Assembly (NCBI RefSeq): GCF_000002595.2
Contig: NC_057020.1
Span: forward strand, 2,274,567-2,338,566
Length of the DNA: 64,000 nucleotides
Reading direction: 5' to 3'
Source of the DNA: Chlamydomonas reinhardtii
Taxonomy: Eukaryota > Chlorophyta > Chlorophyceae > Chlamydomonadales > Chlamydomonadaceae
In this document: positions 1 through 11,110 of the stretch, piece after piece
Position numbering within the stretch: position 1 is the stretch's first letter
How the letters are laid out: each line of letters opens with the position of its first letter
Position numbers and translations under genes: made by a program
The notes under the pieces: model-generated
Seen by the model: the letters and a program-made list of their open reading frames with translations, nothing else
What the model was told of the DNA's origin: nothing
Databases searched by the model: none

Positions 1-83
1 ATCAAACCCCAAGTTGATTACGGCCCCCCTTTCCCCGACCGGCCGCCGCGCGTGCTGTGCGTGCTGTGCTGTGCTGCCACCAG

Positions 84-730
84 GAGGCGTCTCAACCCCG
101 AGCTTCCGCCTGTTCTGCAGAACCTGTCCTCCATCAACGTAAGCCGCCGTGAGAGCTCGGGCCATGACTAAGGCTGCTGAGCGGCTAGTGGCCAAGGCTA
201 GCCCTGTACCACTGTACGACTTGCTTGCAGTCTAGCTTGGCATACCGATATAACGTGGCTAGTGAGCCGCCTACACGCTTTGAGAACACCCAACCTGAAA
301 GGCGTGTCGATCTTCACTACGTACCTGCTGTGTGCAACCCACCTCCGGCAACCCCCAAACCCTACACAGAACTTCCTGGGCGGCCCCGACGAGGAGTGGT
401 TCCGGCTGGTGCACGTGGACATTGAGACGCGGGCGGGGCCGGCCGTGGCGGGGCTGGCGCGGCTGCAGCAGGCCGCGGCGCAGGTGGGGGCTTCAAGAGG
501 CGGGTGCGGGTGGGACTGTGGGAGGGGCGGCCGCTTGGGCAATCGGCCTCAGCTTGTCGACATGAATCCCTCTCAGGCACACTCGCAACACACATGCACT
601 GCAGGACGACGCGGGTGCGGTGCTGATGGGACTGAGCGCCATCAGCGAATCCCTCCGCGCCATGCAGACCACACTCGCCCGCATCGGTGGGTTGGGGCAA
701 CGAGTGCTGTGGTGTGACCTCCTGTTGCTG

Positions 731-796
<66 letters not shown>

Positions 797-2371
797 CGCG
801 CGCGCACGCTGAGAGCGAGACTTGGTGCCTCGCCCTGTCCGGCTCCCGTTGGTGGCCCGGGCACATACCGTCAGGCCCCCGCCCCTGTGTGTGTATGAGC
901 GGTGGACCATCGAAGTTTGCTGTGCTTGTCAGGCCGCAGGACTGGAAAGGGCTGGTCAGCTGGATGCTTGGCTGGATGGGCAGATTGAAACCTCATCCTG
1001 TCTTAACACGCCTCGCCCTGCATCTGCAGGCGAGTGCTGCGACCCCGACCAGTACTACTCGCGCGTGCGGCCGCCCATTGCGGGGTGGCGCAACAACCCG
1101 CTGCTGCCGTACGGGCTGGTGTACGAAGGCGTGTACGGCGGCGCGCCCGTGCAGCTGTACGGCGCCACGGGGGCGCAGTCCAGTGTGGTCCCGGCGTTTG
1201 ACCGCGTGCTGGACATCCGCCACGAGCAGGTACATGCGTGGGCGCCTGGCCTCCTGCGTAGTACGGTACGGCAGCAGTAGTCAGACCTGGTCCCTGCCTT
1301 TATTGAGCCTGCGCCCTCGCTGCCAACATGCACGTGATCCCCACGGCCCCGGCCACCGCCCTGCCAGGGCCGGCTGCGCGACTACTTGGGCACCATGGTG
1401 GCGCACATGCCGCCCCCGCACCGCGCCTTCCTGGCCGCACTGGCGGCAGCCAACAACAACACCGGTACCGGCACCGGCAACCGCACCAACAGCGGCGCCA
1501 GCACAAACAGCAGCGGTGGTGCGGGGCGGGGGCAGGACGGTGGTGCGGGGCAGCCGGTGGCGGCGGCCAACGTGCGCGCCTACGTGCTGGCGGCGGCGGC
1601 AACTGGCTCCGGTCACCCTCGTGGCGGGGAGCTGCGAGACGCCTACGACTGCACGGTGCGGGCATGGGCTGTCGTAGTGCGTTGCGATACTTGCGAACCT
1701 AGCCGTGAAATGTGGGGCTGTCGTAGCGTTTTGTGGACCTTACCGCACGACCTTACCGTGAACTGTGGGTCTGAGGGCTGTTAAGCCAGCACTGGGTCCC
1801 AGGTGCCTGGTGAATTGCGATAGGCGCTAGCAGCCGCCTCCAAATATGCGTGACCGCTCTTGTATGTGCATGGATGTGCCTCACGCCACAGCAGGTGGGG
1901 GAGCTGGACCGGTTTCGGAGCCTGCATCGCTCAGTGGCTCAGCGCTACATCGTGCAGCCGGCCACCGCCACCACCACTGCACCCGCCTCCACCGCCACCG
2001 CCACCACCACTGCACCCGCCTCCGCCTCCGCCTCCGCCTCCACCGCCGCCTCCACCTCCACATCTGCGCACCTGCACACACACGCCACCTCCATCACCGC
2101 CGTCGGCTCCACCGCCGCCGGCGCGGCCTCACCATCCGCGCCGCCGCCGCCGCCACCAGCGCCACTGCCGACTAGAGGCGGCGTAGGGCAGCCTGATGGA
2201 CTGCTGGCCTCAGGGACACTCGCAAGCGGGGTCGCAGCGGCAGTGGGTACGGCGGTGGAAACAGCGGTGGCGCTGGCGGGAGTGACTGGCACGGGCGGCA
2301 GTGATGTCATTCCCGCCCTGACGGCCTTCCGTGACGCAACCCGACGGCACAAGATCGCCAGATCGGACTGA
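84..2371 (+). CDS. IDO: Indoleamine 2,3-dioxygenase (3' part of gene)
   Basis: Haem enzyme that opens the indole ring of tryptophan to N-formylkynurenine, the first step of the kynurenine route. Exons read at 84-138, 370-483, 605-686, 1030-1229, 1368-1655 and 1895-2371, all phase-consistent; upstream exons lie outside the window. Family landmarks appear in order: NLSSIN then DEEWFRLVHVDIE, the RPPIAGWRNNPLLPYGLVYEG block, GAQSSVVPAFD, MPPPHRAFLAAL, ELRDAYDCTV, and the helix RFRSLHRSVAQRYI, whose His matches the proximal haem ligand (human IDO1 His346). The C-terminus GTGGSDVIPALTAFRDATR matches the closing helix of IDO. Between the haem helix and this end lies an unusual low-complexity Thr/Ala/Ser/His/Pro stretch of roughly 100 residues. 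The second acceptor exon is preceded by a GT microsatellite in the intron. Family call is secure; activity is inferred. Confidence 0.9.
733..792. repeat. (GT)n microsatellite in IDO intron
   Basis: About 30 uninterrupted TG units in the intron between IDO exons 605-686 and 1030-1229. Reading frames across it give only alternating Cys-Val or Thr-His and are not genes. Confidence 0.97.
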
Positions 2372-2939
2372 TACTTTGCAGAAGGGCCGCACACATTCAC
2401 ACGAGACACAGGTACATACGACTCCCTGCCTGAGGTGCTTGGCGTACATCTAGGGCTGCCAAACACGTATGAAATGGTTTCGAGTCAAACATTGGCCGCG
2501 TGAGATGCATGATATGGCGCGGGTGAGCACTGCAAAGAATGCAGCGTGACTCTGCGTGAGTAATGAGCGAGAAAGCACTCTGGAGAGCTCCTGGTAAGGC
2601 TGATGCGTTCATGGTGCATTGCATGTGCCGATGTGCGGTGGGACAGGGTTAAGGCAGGTTGGTGAGTTCCCGCATGGTGCAGCTGATTCCCAGACCCCAG
2701 CAAATGGAATGTTGCACAACTTGCACTGCACAGGCGGAATGTGCCAAGCGCATGCGTGCGTTCCTTTACACGCCAACAAACATGTGTTGCTACTTGCTAG
2801 TACGACCAGGGATGTGCGTAGGAGCAGTGGGCCTTCGTTGCGGTCACACGAGGTTTGGGACATTGCACGTGTCTGTTGTGAAGGCGTCTCAAGGTGTGCG
2901 GTGTTGGGGTGCAGGTTCCGTGACACGTAAAGCCCGGGG
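2372..2939. other. IDO 3' UTR and intergenic DNA
   Basis: No convincing coding exon, RNA gene or repeat seen. The first part is presumably the 3' UTR of the dioxygenase gene, but I found no TGTAA signal in it. Confidence 0.5.
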
Positions 2940-3427
2940 AATGGCGCAAGGCGGACTGAGCACTAACCCAATTGCAGGACTGGATTGTTACAACGCTTCG
3001 ATGCACTGTCCCCATCAGCAATGACACAGCAGCCCATTAATGCGCTTTCCTACCACGCTGGCAATGCCGAAGACATGCCATACTTATCCTTGTCGTCTCC
3101 ATCAGCCCACAACCCACACACCATCCGACCCACTACGGGTCTATCAACGCGTGCCGCAACTTACTCCTCGCGAACAAATATGAGCGTGTCTCCGTGGCTG
3201 TTCCGCATAACCCGAACACGCCGTGCGTCCACCCGCCCGCGCGCGGCGTGGGCAGCGGCAACGCCAGACGCGCCTCGTCCTTCTGCTCCCTCCGGAGCAC
3301 AGCACTGCGTGAGCCACCGCCCTTGCCACCGATGTCCTCGCCGCCGCCGGCTGCCGCCGAGGTGCGCCCTTGGATGCGCCTGCTCCTGGTGCCGCGCCGC
3401 CGCGCCGCCACGGCAGCAGCAGCTTGA
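2940..3427 (-). pseudogene. Truncated duplicate of the fibrillin gene 3' end
   Basis: This stretch is a diverged copy of 8340-8842: part of the last exon plus the 3' UTR, including the reverse TGTAA signal, of the fibrillin/PAP gene at 8568-10170. Similarity stops abruptly in the exon at the Lys-Leu-Leu-Leu-Pro codons (3427 matching 8842) and at the ATGGCGCAAGG motif at the other end. A 16-bp deletion relative to the parent removes the FVDSEV codons and shifts the frame before the conserved RVMRNS(Q/H)GDTLIFVRE end, so this copy cannot make the domain. No upstream exons are present. Confidence 0.85.
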
Positions 3428-4093
3428 AGCTGGCCTGCTGGGATGGAGGTTGGGACCGGTGTAGGGTGGAGGGAATGGGGAATGGAAGCGAGGGGAAGCC
3501 AGGCCAGGCTTGATGCAACGGATGCAGGGCAGCAGGTGACGGATAGGTGATGGGGGCAGGCGTATGGCGTTGTTGCGGCTGACCCTGACTCTCAGCGAAA
3601 TCAGCACCTAAGCCCCCCGCGTGCGGCTCCCGGGCATGCACCCGGTATCACGGCACGCGTCTACTAGCTGCGGGCCAGCACACTGCATCTGCCGGGGCGC
3701 GGCCGTTAGCAACAAGCTGACGGGGTGTAACAGTCATGCGTTCGCACCTTCCGTTTCACTCCAGTCGTCCTGAGACGCGCATTCCTCTTAAACCACGCTT
3801 GCGGCGAATGATACATGTAGATTATAACATAATTCATGCAAGCGCAAACTGGACACGCACGGTGCGGCGAGGGACCTGTTGTGCGCGTCCGTACTGCCAT
3901 CCGGTCGCGAGGTCGCGGGGCTGGACAAAAGGCGGTCAACATGCGGCATTTCATTTACTTCTACGCTATCTTAACTTCACAAAGCATGCACTGCTAGCTC
4001 GTGACATCCAAACGCACGTAGCGAGCGAATAGACTGCACCGATTGCTCGGCGCACTTCCGCTCGTTCTTTCCTTTGCTCAAACGTGTGCTTCC
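3428..4093. other. Intergenic DNA upstream of the kinase gene
   Basis: No coding potential recognised. Holds the presumed promoter and 5' UTR of the kinase gene; an AT-richer patch lies at about 3790-3840 and 3950-3985. Confidence 0.5.
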
Positions 4094-7083
4094 ATGCTCG
4101 CGTTTGTGGCTGGATGCGTCCTCAAGGCGCTCACTGGCGGCGACTTTCGCGAGGACTTGGGCTGCATGCTTAAAGCTCTGCCTGAGGCCCTCGGCGTCAC
4201 GCCTCGCCTGCGCAAGACTGCTGGTAGCGATGTCTGCTCGCCATGCATTCCTTGCAACGGCCAGCAGGTGAGCGTTTTGCAAAAGCGACGGGTACACGTT
4301 GGCGGGCACAACCACCACTTCAGCGCTACTGGCGTTTCCCGTGTGCGCGCCTGGCCGGAACGCTGGCTGACAGTGGTCAAAGCCAAGCTTCCACTAGTGG
4401 CATGCGCAGTAGGATTTACGATAGCCTTTAATTGGCTTGCTAGTCGTGCGAGTGCATCTTGATTGTTGCCCGCGCGAGCTCTGAGGCCGCTCCCCTGAGG
4501 CTGTTTCATTCAATCACGTATCGGCATTCTTGAGGCTCCTGCTCAACAAACGCGCGCACTCATCCTATCCTTCCCCGCCCCACTCTCTCAGGTCGTTCGG
4601 CGTCCACTTTGGGACCCGCGCGCCACGTTGGCTGCCGCTGGACCCGTCCCCGTCTTCGAGGGCAATAACTCGACCTGCAGCGTGACGGCGTCGGCCGAGT
4701 CGATCGCTGTGGCAACCGGGAGCTCGGACAGCAACAACGAGTCGGACTGCACAACCGGTGGCGCCTTCCCCTCCGCCTCCCCCTCCAACCCTACCTCTGC
4801 CTCCACCTCCAAGGCCCTCGTGCCCGCTGGCCCCGTAGTTGCCCCCGCCTTCTGCCCGGCAAGCGAGGACACGCCCGCGGCCACCTGCTGCGGCGAGGTC
4901 AAGGCCGAGCCCTCAAGTGGCGGTGATGACAACGACGACGATGTCAGCAGCGACACGCAGGGGGAGGCGCGGCTGGTGGTGACGTTCGAGGACGGCTCCG
5001 TCCGTCGCTTCCCCAAGAGCGTCGTGAAGGCATTTTACAAGCTGCCGGTGAGTGTGTCTTGCTAGTGGGTGGGTGGCAGCAGCGGGCAACATGAGGCACA
5101 CGCACACGGTGATTTGTCGAGCGTCCCGAGCTGGGTGATGATTGGTAGGGAGCATGCATGGAGGCCATGACGCTGTATGCGGCTGTGCGCGCGCGTCACC
5201 GGCCGGCTAGCTGTCTCCTCGCTGTCAAGTTGCTTCACTTCCCGCGCCGCCTTCGTAACGCCCGACACCAATCCCCTTCCGCTTCCCTTCTTCCTCCTGT
5301 TCCCCTTATCCCTCAGCTGGACGCGTTCGAGGAGCGTCACGGCCTCCAGTGCTGGCGGTCCGAGGGCCAGATCGGCCGCGGCGGCTACGGCCTCGTGCAC
5401 GTGGGGTTTTTGCAGCTGCCCAATGGCACCACACGGCCCGTCGCCGCCAAGCTGTTCATGGGCGGACTCACCAAGGCCAAGGAGCAGCTGAACAGGGAGG
5501 TCGGCGCGGCGATGCAGCTGCAGCAGGCCTGCGCCACCGCATCCTCCTCCTCTTCCTCCTCGCCTGAGCAGTTGCCGCTGCTGGCGGCGGCTGAGCGGAG
5601 CCCGTTTGTGCGGCTGCTGTGCCACGGCGGCCGGCCCGGGCAGCTGCCCATGATGGTGATGGAGCTGGCGAAGGGCTGCGTGGCTTCCGAACTGGTGAGC
5701 CGTGGGCGCGTGCGGCGGGCCGGTGTGTGTGCGTGCGTGCGCGCTTGCTTGCTTGCGCGCTATCTAGGTATGCGCCGCACAAGCCTGCTGTCGTGCCTAA
5801 AACCTAGCCCCTCACTCCTATACGGTATGCTCTGCATTGCACAGGAGGATGCGACTGGCAAGCGCGACGAGATCTGGGCTCAGATGGAGGCCACCCAGCA
5901 GCAGCCGGCAGATGCAATCACTGCCAACGCCAACGTCGCCAGCATGCCTGACAACGTTACCAGGGCGCGGCCGCCGCCGCCGCCGCCGGGCTCTGGCGTC
6001 CTTCCGGCCTCTCGCCCGCCGCCGCCGCCGCCCGGCTTCGACCCCCTGCCGGAGGCGAGCCCTCGCCCTCGCCCGCCGCCGCCGGGCTTTCACGCACTGC
6101 CGGCGGCCCCTCGCGCCCCGCTGCCGCCGCCTGGCTTCGCGCCGCTGGCCTCGCCGCCCCTGCCTGCGTCGGCGCCGGCTGCGGCTGCTGTTACTGCTGA
6201 AGACCCGCTGCTGCCGTCTGTGCGCATGGCCCGTGCTCCGCCCGGCTTCCCAGTGCCTGGCACTGCCAGTGCTCCCCGCTGCCGCGACGTGTGGGAGGAC
6301 GTGGCGCTGCTGCCGCTGCAGCAGGTGCTGGCCATCCTGGTGTCGCTGGCGGCCGCGATCAAGGCCATGCACCGCGTGGGACTCGTGCACAACGGTGAGC
6401 GGACCAGCTCGCCAGATGCGGAGTGGCGGGGCTGCTGCCGCTGATGAGGGTGTGATGCGTGTCCCAGGATGCGACGAGGATGGGTGGGATGGAAGAGGCA
6501 TGCATGCATTTAGCGCCGCGCCGCGCACTCTACCACGTTATTTGCGCCCCCATCCAACCGCCATGACCTCATACTCGCCTCGCTTGACCCGCTGGCCCTT
6601 TCCTTCTCATCACCTGCAGACGTCAAGCCCGCGAACATGCTCCACCGCGCCGACGACACCCACTGCCTGGCTGACTTTGGTCTGGCTGAGCGGCTGAGCC
6701 CCGCCGACCCCACTGGCACCTTCTGTTTCGAAATCGCCTGCGGCACCCGCCACTACATGGCACCCGAGGTACAGAGCAACGTGCCACTGACGGCCGCCGT
6801 GGACGTGTACTCGTTCGGCATCACGGCCCTGTGCGTGGCGGTGACCGGCAGTAACAGCGCCGCGGCAGATTGGTTTGCACGAGAGAGCTGGTGGCCGGCC
6901 GGCGACGCGCCGGCTGCTGCCCGTGCCTTCCCGGCCGGCGCCTTCCCCTCGTACCTGCCGCTGTCCCTTGAGCTGCTGTTGCTTGACTGCGTGGCGTGGG
7001 AGCCGCAGGAGCGGCCCACTGCGGAGCAGGTGGTGCAGCGGCTGGCCGCGATCTGGGAGGAGGTCATTGTGTGCGGCTTCTGA
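4094..7083 (+). CDS. Serine/threonine protein kinase with proline-rich insert
   Basis: Predicted 673-residue kinase, exons 4094-4267, 4592-5047, 5317-5694, 5845-6394, 6620-7083. The N-terminal ~210 residues are Ser/Thr/Ala-rich with an acidic DDNDDDVSSD patch. The kinase domain follows: glycine loop GQIGRGGYGLVHVG, VAAK with the ATP-site Lys, then the hinge. Between hinge and catalytic loop is an insert of roughly 150 residues holding repeated PPPGF units. The C-lobe resumes with HRVGLVHND, VKPANML, ADFGLAE, the APE motif and a final WEPQERPTAEQVVQRL. The catalytic loop reads HND rather than HRD, so it is a non-RD kinase; the Asp is present. The ATG at 4094 is the first Met in the open frame, which has no earlier ATG. 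A TGTAA at 8220 is a possible but distant poly(A) signal. Substrate unknown. Confidence 0.85.
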
Positions 7084-8339
7084 TGCCGATACACGCTAGC
7101 AGGGCTTGGTATGCATGGTGACATGCGTTTTCGCGCCCACTGTTTTGAGGGTAGAGAGAGGGCAGACCTGAAATGGTTTTATTGGCAGGGCCGCAGCGTA
7201 TGCTGCCAAGGAGAGTAGGGCTCGCTTGCGAGCTCATTTACTAGCTATCGAGCCGCGCCAAGCAGGCGTGTGGCCAGCACCGGTGTGTGCGTTTGCTTGT
7301 GCTTGCGGGCCGAGAGAGCCCAGGAGTGCTGCAGCTAGCTCCGAGTGCGTGGGCAGGACTGAAACATGACCTACCGCTTAGGATAGAGGAAGCGACCTAG
7401 GGCGTGGTTATCCTTTCATAGGGCGTACATATTCATTATACATGCGCTGCAGATATTCATACTGCTGCTGCGAGAGGAGGCACTCTGCGTGCCCTCGTGC
7501 GTGCGTGTCTCTCGACATGGTTTGGATCAGGCGATGCCTGCCTAGCATTGCTCTGTGACAACTCGTGCATTGGCATTCTCTTATTCTGGTGTTTTAGGAC
7601 GTTTAGGACTCCTTAGGCTTTAGTCTGCTAGTGTTTGGGCTGCTAGTGTTGGATAAGGGCGGTGGGCGGTAGCACGCAGGTGAACACAACACACAACTGA
7701 TTAGGCGGGCAGATGCCCGATGTGGTGTCACTGCATCAAACGTCTTTGGCTCATTGGCTACCGTCTTGATTTTAGAATTGTTTTGACCTCCATGTGTCAG
7801 ACAATATTGTCTTGTTTACAGCGCTGGCTGCATTGATTCAGGCAGCTTGGCCGGATGTACGGTAATAAGAACTAGCGGCTAGGCGCTGTGACGGCGGGTA
7901 GCGAACGGCTCCAGAGCTGCAGAGCGGCTGACGGTGCGGCGGGGGCTGCAGCGTGTGCACAGATAGTTAGGCCTCGTGACTAGGACTAGTAGGGAACTAG
8001 GGATGTGGACGTGACTGGCACAAGGGATGAAGGTGCACGGCCTGTGCATTGCAGGCCACCCCTGGGTAAGGACACTGGATAAGAGGACGAGACGGGGCAG
8101 GGCTGAAGCCTAGTGAGGCACACGCATGGTTTGACACCATAAGGAGCCTTCTTTCCTAACCTAGGCCGGTGGGGCCATGGCTTCATGCATCAGCGTGCGA
8201 GGGCGTGCGCGCACGCATTTGTAACAATTATGGGAGCATCCAGGAACACGTCTATTTGTCATGGGGGCCTGCCTACTGGTACGCATACTGCAGCGCATGC
8301 ACACATGCTGTCCGAGAGCCGGGCCTTGCTCAAGAGGGG
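7084..8339. other. Kinase 3' UTR and convergent intergenic region
   Basis: No exon or RNA gene seen. The kinase gene (+) and the fibrillin gene (-) converge here. TGTAA at 8220-8224 could serve the kinase transcript, giving a 3' UTR of about 1.1 kb. Confidence 0.5.
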
Positions 8340-8387
8340 CATGGCGCAAGGCGGACTGAGAACCAACCCGATTGCAGGACTTGAATG

Positions 8388-8392
8388 TTACA
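8388..8392 (-). promoter_or_regulatory. TGTAA poly(A) signal of the fibrillin gene
   Basis: TTACA on the plus strand is TGTAA on the coding strand, about 175 bases past the fibrillin stop codon. TGTAA is the usual Chlamydomonas polyadenylation signal. The same site is retained in the relic copy near 2990. Confidence 0.7.
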
Positions 8393-8567
8393 ACGCTTCA
8401 ATGCACCCTCCCCATCAGCAATGACACATGTGCACAGCAGCCCATTATTGCGCTTTCTAACATGCTGGCAATGTCGAAGGCATGCCTTACTTATCCTTGT
8501 CGTCTCCATCAGCCCACACCCCACACACCATCCGACGCACTACGGGTCTAGCAACGCGTGCCGCAGC

Positions 8568-10170
8568 TTACTCCTCGCGAACAAATATCAGCGTGTCCCC
8601 CTGGCTGTTCCGCATAACCCGAACCTCGCTGTCCACAAACACGCCCTGCGTCCACCCGCCCGCGCGCGGCGTGGGCAGCGGCAATGCCAGCCGTGCCTCG
8701 TCCCTCTGCTCCCTCCGGAGCACAGCACTGCGTGATGAGCCACCGCCCTTGCCACCAATGCCCTCACCGCCGCCGGCCGCCGCCGAGAGTCCGCCTGCTG
8801 CTGGTGCCGCGCCGCCGCGCCGCCACGGCAGCAGCAGCTTGAAGCCGTCGAAACGGTACTCAATCCTGTGTGGCAAAAGCGACAGCAGGGTATCAGGTTG
8901 TGCCCAAGGTTGTATGCGTGTGTGGATCCGCCCCCGCCCCCCGGCGGCGAACCAGACAGCGCGTGGGGGGCAAGTTGCTGCACAGCAAGGCACGTGCACG
9001 TGGGCGGTATGCGCACGTGTAGGCCAGTGCCATCACCTGTTGGGGCCGGTGACCGTGAGAGGCGCGCTCGCCCGCAAGCCGAAGCTGCCCTCCCCACTTT
9101 CCGACCGGAGAAAGTCGATCATGTTGGTTACCCGGCTTGACCTGTCGCACCGAAAGCGGCCACGCGGGTAAGACCAACCTCAAGTGACGCAACGGTCTTA
9201 TAAAGTAGTGGAAAGGGCTTCCCAGGCCACGTCATAGTGGCACATGAAGCTATGGGGCACTGCCAGAACCCCCCTTCCCCCTGTTGTTCGGCATGTAAGA
9301 CGGCTCTTGGCAAGTGCGGTGGTCGCGCTTACACGGTGGAGACCCGCTGGCCCACGAAGCACACCGGCAGCCCCCGCACGATTGCGTGCACCGACTTCTC
9401 CGTCGTGTACACCAGCCGCCACGACCCGTCTAAGGCTGTGGCCGCTGCCACGCCCTTGCCGCTGCTACTGCCACTTCCGCCGGATAGCTCGTCCACCAGG
9501 CGCTCGATCTGGTTCCAACATGCAGCGGGCGCACGCGGCAGGATGTCACCGGGTGTGCACGTGCAGCTGGTGGGCGGCTACCGGCCACGCTCACATCAGC
9601 TAGCACGATTAGAATGGCACCGTGTATATCTGGCGGCAGTAGCCTGGTTCCTTGGCACGTCGCTCTGCAGCGTACCGTATTCCCGGCTAATGACCGACAC
9701 ACAGGCACACCCAAGTCGCAGTAGCAGGGCGCCTTGGCCTAAGCATCTCGACGCACCTGCTGTGCTGTCTCGCTGTCAGACGTCGCGCCATATGAGGTGC
9801 CACTGGTCAGCTCCAGCAGCTTTTGTTTCCGAGCGGAGCTGCAGCCATGGACACCACCTCGCTTGCATGCGGGCACACACCAGGAGTACTGCCGCCGCTG
9901 GGGACCCTCCCAACAGTCCCCTCCCGCACCCAGCATGCGAGGTCACCAAGCCTAGCTTGCAGTCCCCTCCCCAGCTGCAGTGACATACGATTGCGAGTCG
10001 GGAGCCAGTCGCGACGCTGACCTGGTCGCAGGCGCTTCCCTGCCGAGCCACGCGGCAGGCCGCAGGCATGTCGCGCGTTTAGCTCCGGCCTGCCAGGCCC
10101 TAACGGACAATCGCCGATTGCCGATGCTAGCATCGCTGGCGACGTGCGTCCTGCCACAACTATGTCGCAT
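8568..10170 (-). CDS. Plastid lipid-associated protein / fibrillin (PAP domain)
   Basis: Predicted 280-residue protein, exons (5' to 3') 10170-9989, 9838-9757, 9508-9333, 9141-9037, 8865-8568; every junction keeps phase. The first ~60 residues are rich in Arg, Ala and Ser and poor in acidic residues, as in an algal chloroplast transit peptide. Then comes the PAP domain: KQKLLELTSGTSYGATSDSE, IERLVDELSGG, LDGSWRLVYTTEKSVHAIVRGLP, NMIDFLRSESGEGSF, RIEYRFDGFKLLLPW, and the closing RVMRNSQGDTLIFVRE. Fibrillins bind lipids or isoprenoids at plastoglobules and thylakoids. A Gly/Ala/Arg-rich insert precedes the C-terminal strand. The start at 10170 is the ATG that joins in phase to exon 2; a longer 5' end cannot be excluded. 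A partial copy lies at 2940-3427. Confidence 0.85.
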
Positions 10171-10389
10171 TTGGTAGTGTTGTTCTGTAAAAGCTTTCCA
10201 GCACTCACGAGTGCCGGTGAATGCTGTGTATAATCAACGAATAATACATGTGGCTTTAGAGTAATTAAAGGAAGAATCTGCCTGAACGTGCTGATCGTGC
10301 ATGCATGCTTATAACCGGCACGATTGGAGAAGGGGTGCACAGATGCGGATTGTCTGCACGCTGCACAAAGGATTCACGGGTGGACATAT
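10171..10389. promoter_or_regulatory. Presumed promoter of the fibrillin gene
   Basis: Short AT-richer region (notably 10230-10270) immediately upstream of the fibrillin start codon on the minus strand. No specific motif identified. Confidence 0.4.
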
Positions 10390-11110
10390 GTGGGGTTAGA
10401 GGCGGAGGACCGTAGGGGCCAAAGATTCCATTCGGAAGCCGTACGGGCTGGCTCCTCTTTGGCGCCAGCCCTCTATGGCTTCTCTATTCCGCCTTCATAG
10501 TGAGAGCCTTTAGACGTTGCTTCGAACGTCCTCACTCAAGTGCCCGCCCTGCCCGCCCCTGACTCCTCTGTCTCCACTCCTCGTCGGATCGCTCGGCCCC
10601 GCCGGCGCTGGCGGCGCCGTCTATGCGCTGGCGGCGGCTGCTCCGGCTCCTGCGCCGGCTTGCGCGGTAGTGGCGGCCCGCGGCGTGGGGCCGCGGTCGG
10701 TTTGCTTCGGGTGCTGCGGTTGGCTCTGTGGGGGCCAGTGCTTTGGCTGCTGTCGTTGGTGTACGTGTGGTGCCTCGGGTGCGCGTTGCTGCGCTGGTGC
10801 TGCGGGCTCTCTGTTAGGTTGCGCGTTTGTTTTCTGTTCGGGTTTGCTCGTGTTTGCTCGGGTGGGGCGTGTCGCTCCGTTCGCCTTCTTGTGTTTGACT
10901 GTGTTTTTTGGGCGCAGGCTCTTTGCCTGCTTTGTGTGGCTCTGTTGTTCTGTTTTGTTGCTGGTTTGTGCCTTCGGGCTTGTTTCCTGCGCCCTGTGGG
11001 CTTGGGTGCGTTTTGGCTCTCTCCGCTTGTAAGGCCCTCCTCCTGTTGCCATGCCGTCTTCTTCCAGTCCCGGGCTGTCCCAGCTGTCAGCCTAAGCCTC
11101 GCCCTGCTTT
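10390..11110. other. T-rich, A-poor strand-skewed block, unclassified
   Basis: The plus strand from about 10690 to 11090 is dominated by T, G and C with very little A. It opens with a hairpin at about 10447-10475 (arms GGGCTGGC and GCCAGCCC). Long open frames on both strands (Cys/Leu/Val-rich on plus; Lys/Gln/Pro/Ala-rich on minus) follow from the skew and match nothing I know. Could be a non-coding fragment of a dispersed repeat; no terminal repeats or target duplication found. Confidence 0.4.

Noticed and set aside
736-1677. Long plus-strand frame starting in Cys-Val repeats
   Set aside because: It translates the GT microsatellite and runs across IDO exons in the wrong frame.
4043-4093. 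Upstream extension of the kinase N-terminus
   Set aside because: No ATG in this stretch; the first in-frame ATG is 4094.
5818-6528. Arg-rich antisense frame of 236 residues
   Set aside because: Shadow of the proline-rich kinase exon; GC-rich coding DNA keeps other frames open.
10621-11052. Minus-strand 143-residue Lys/Gln/Pro-rich frame
   Set aside because: Explained by the T-rich strand skew; no homology, no splice sites, no conserved motif.
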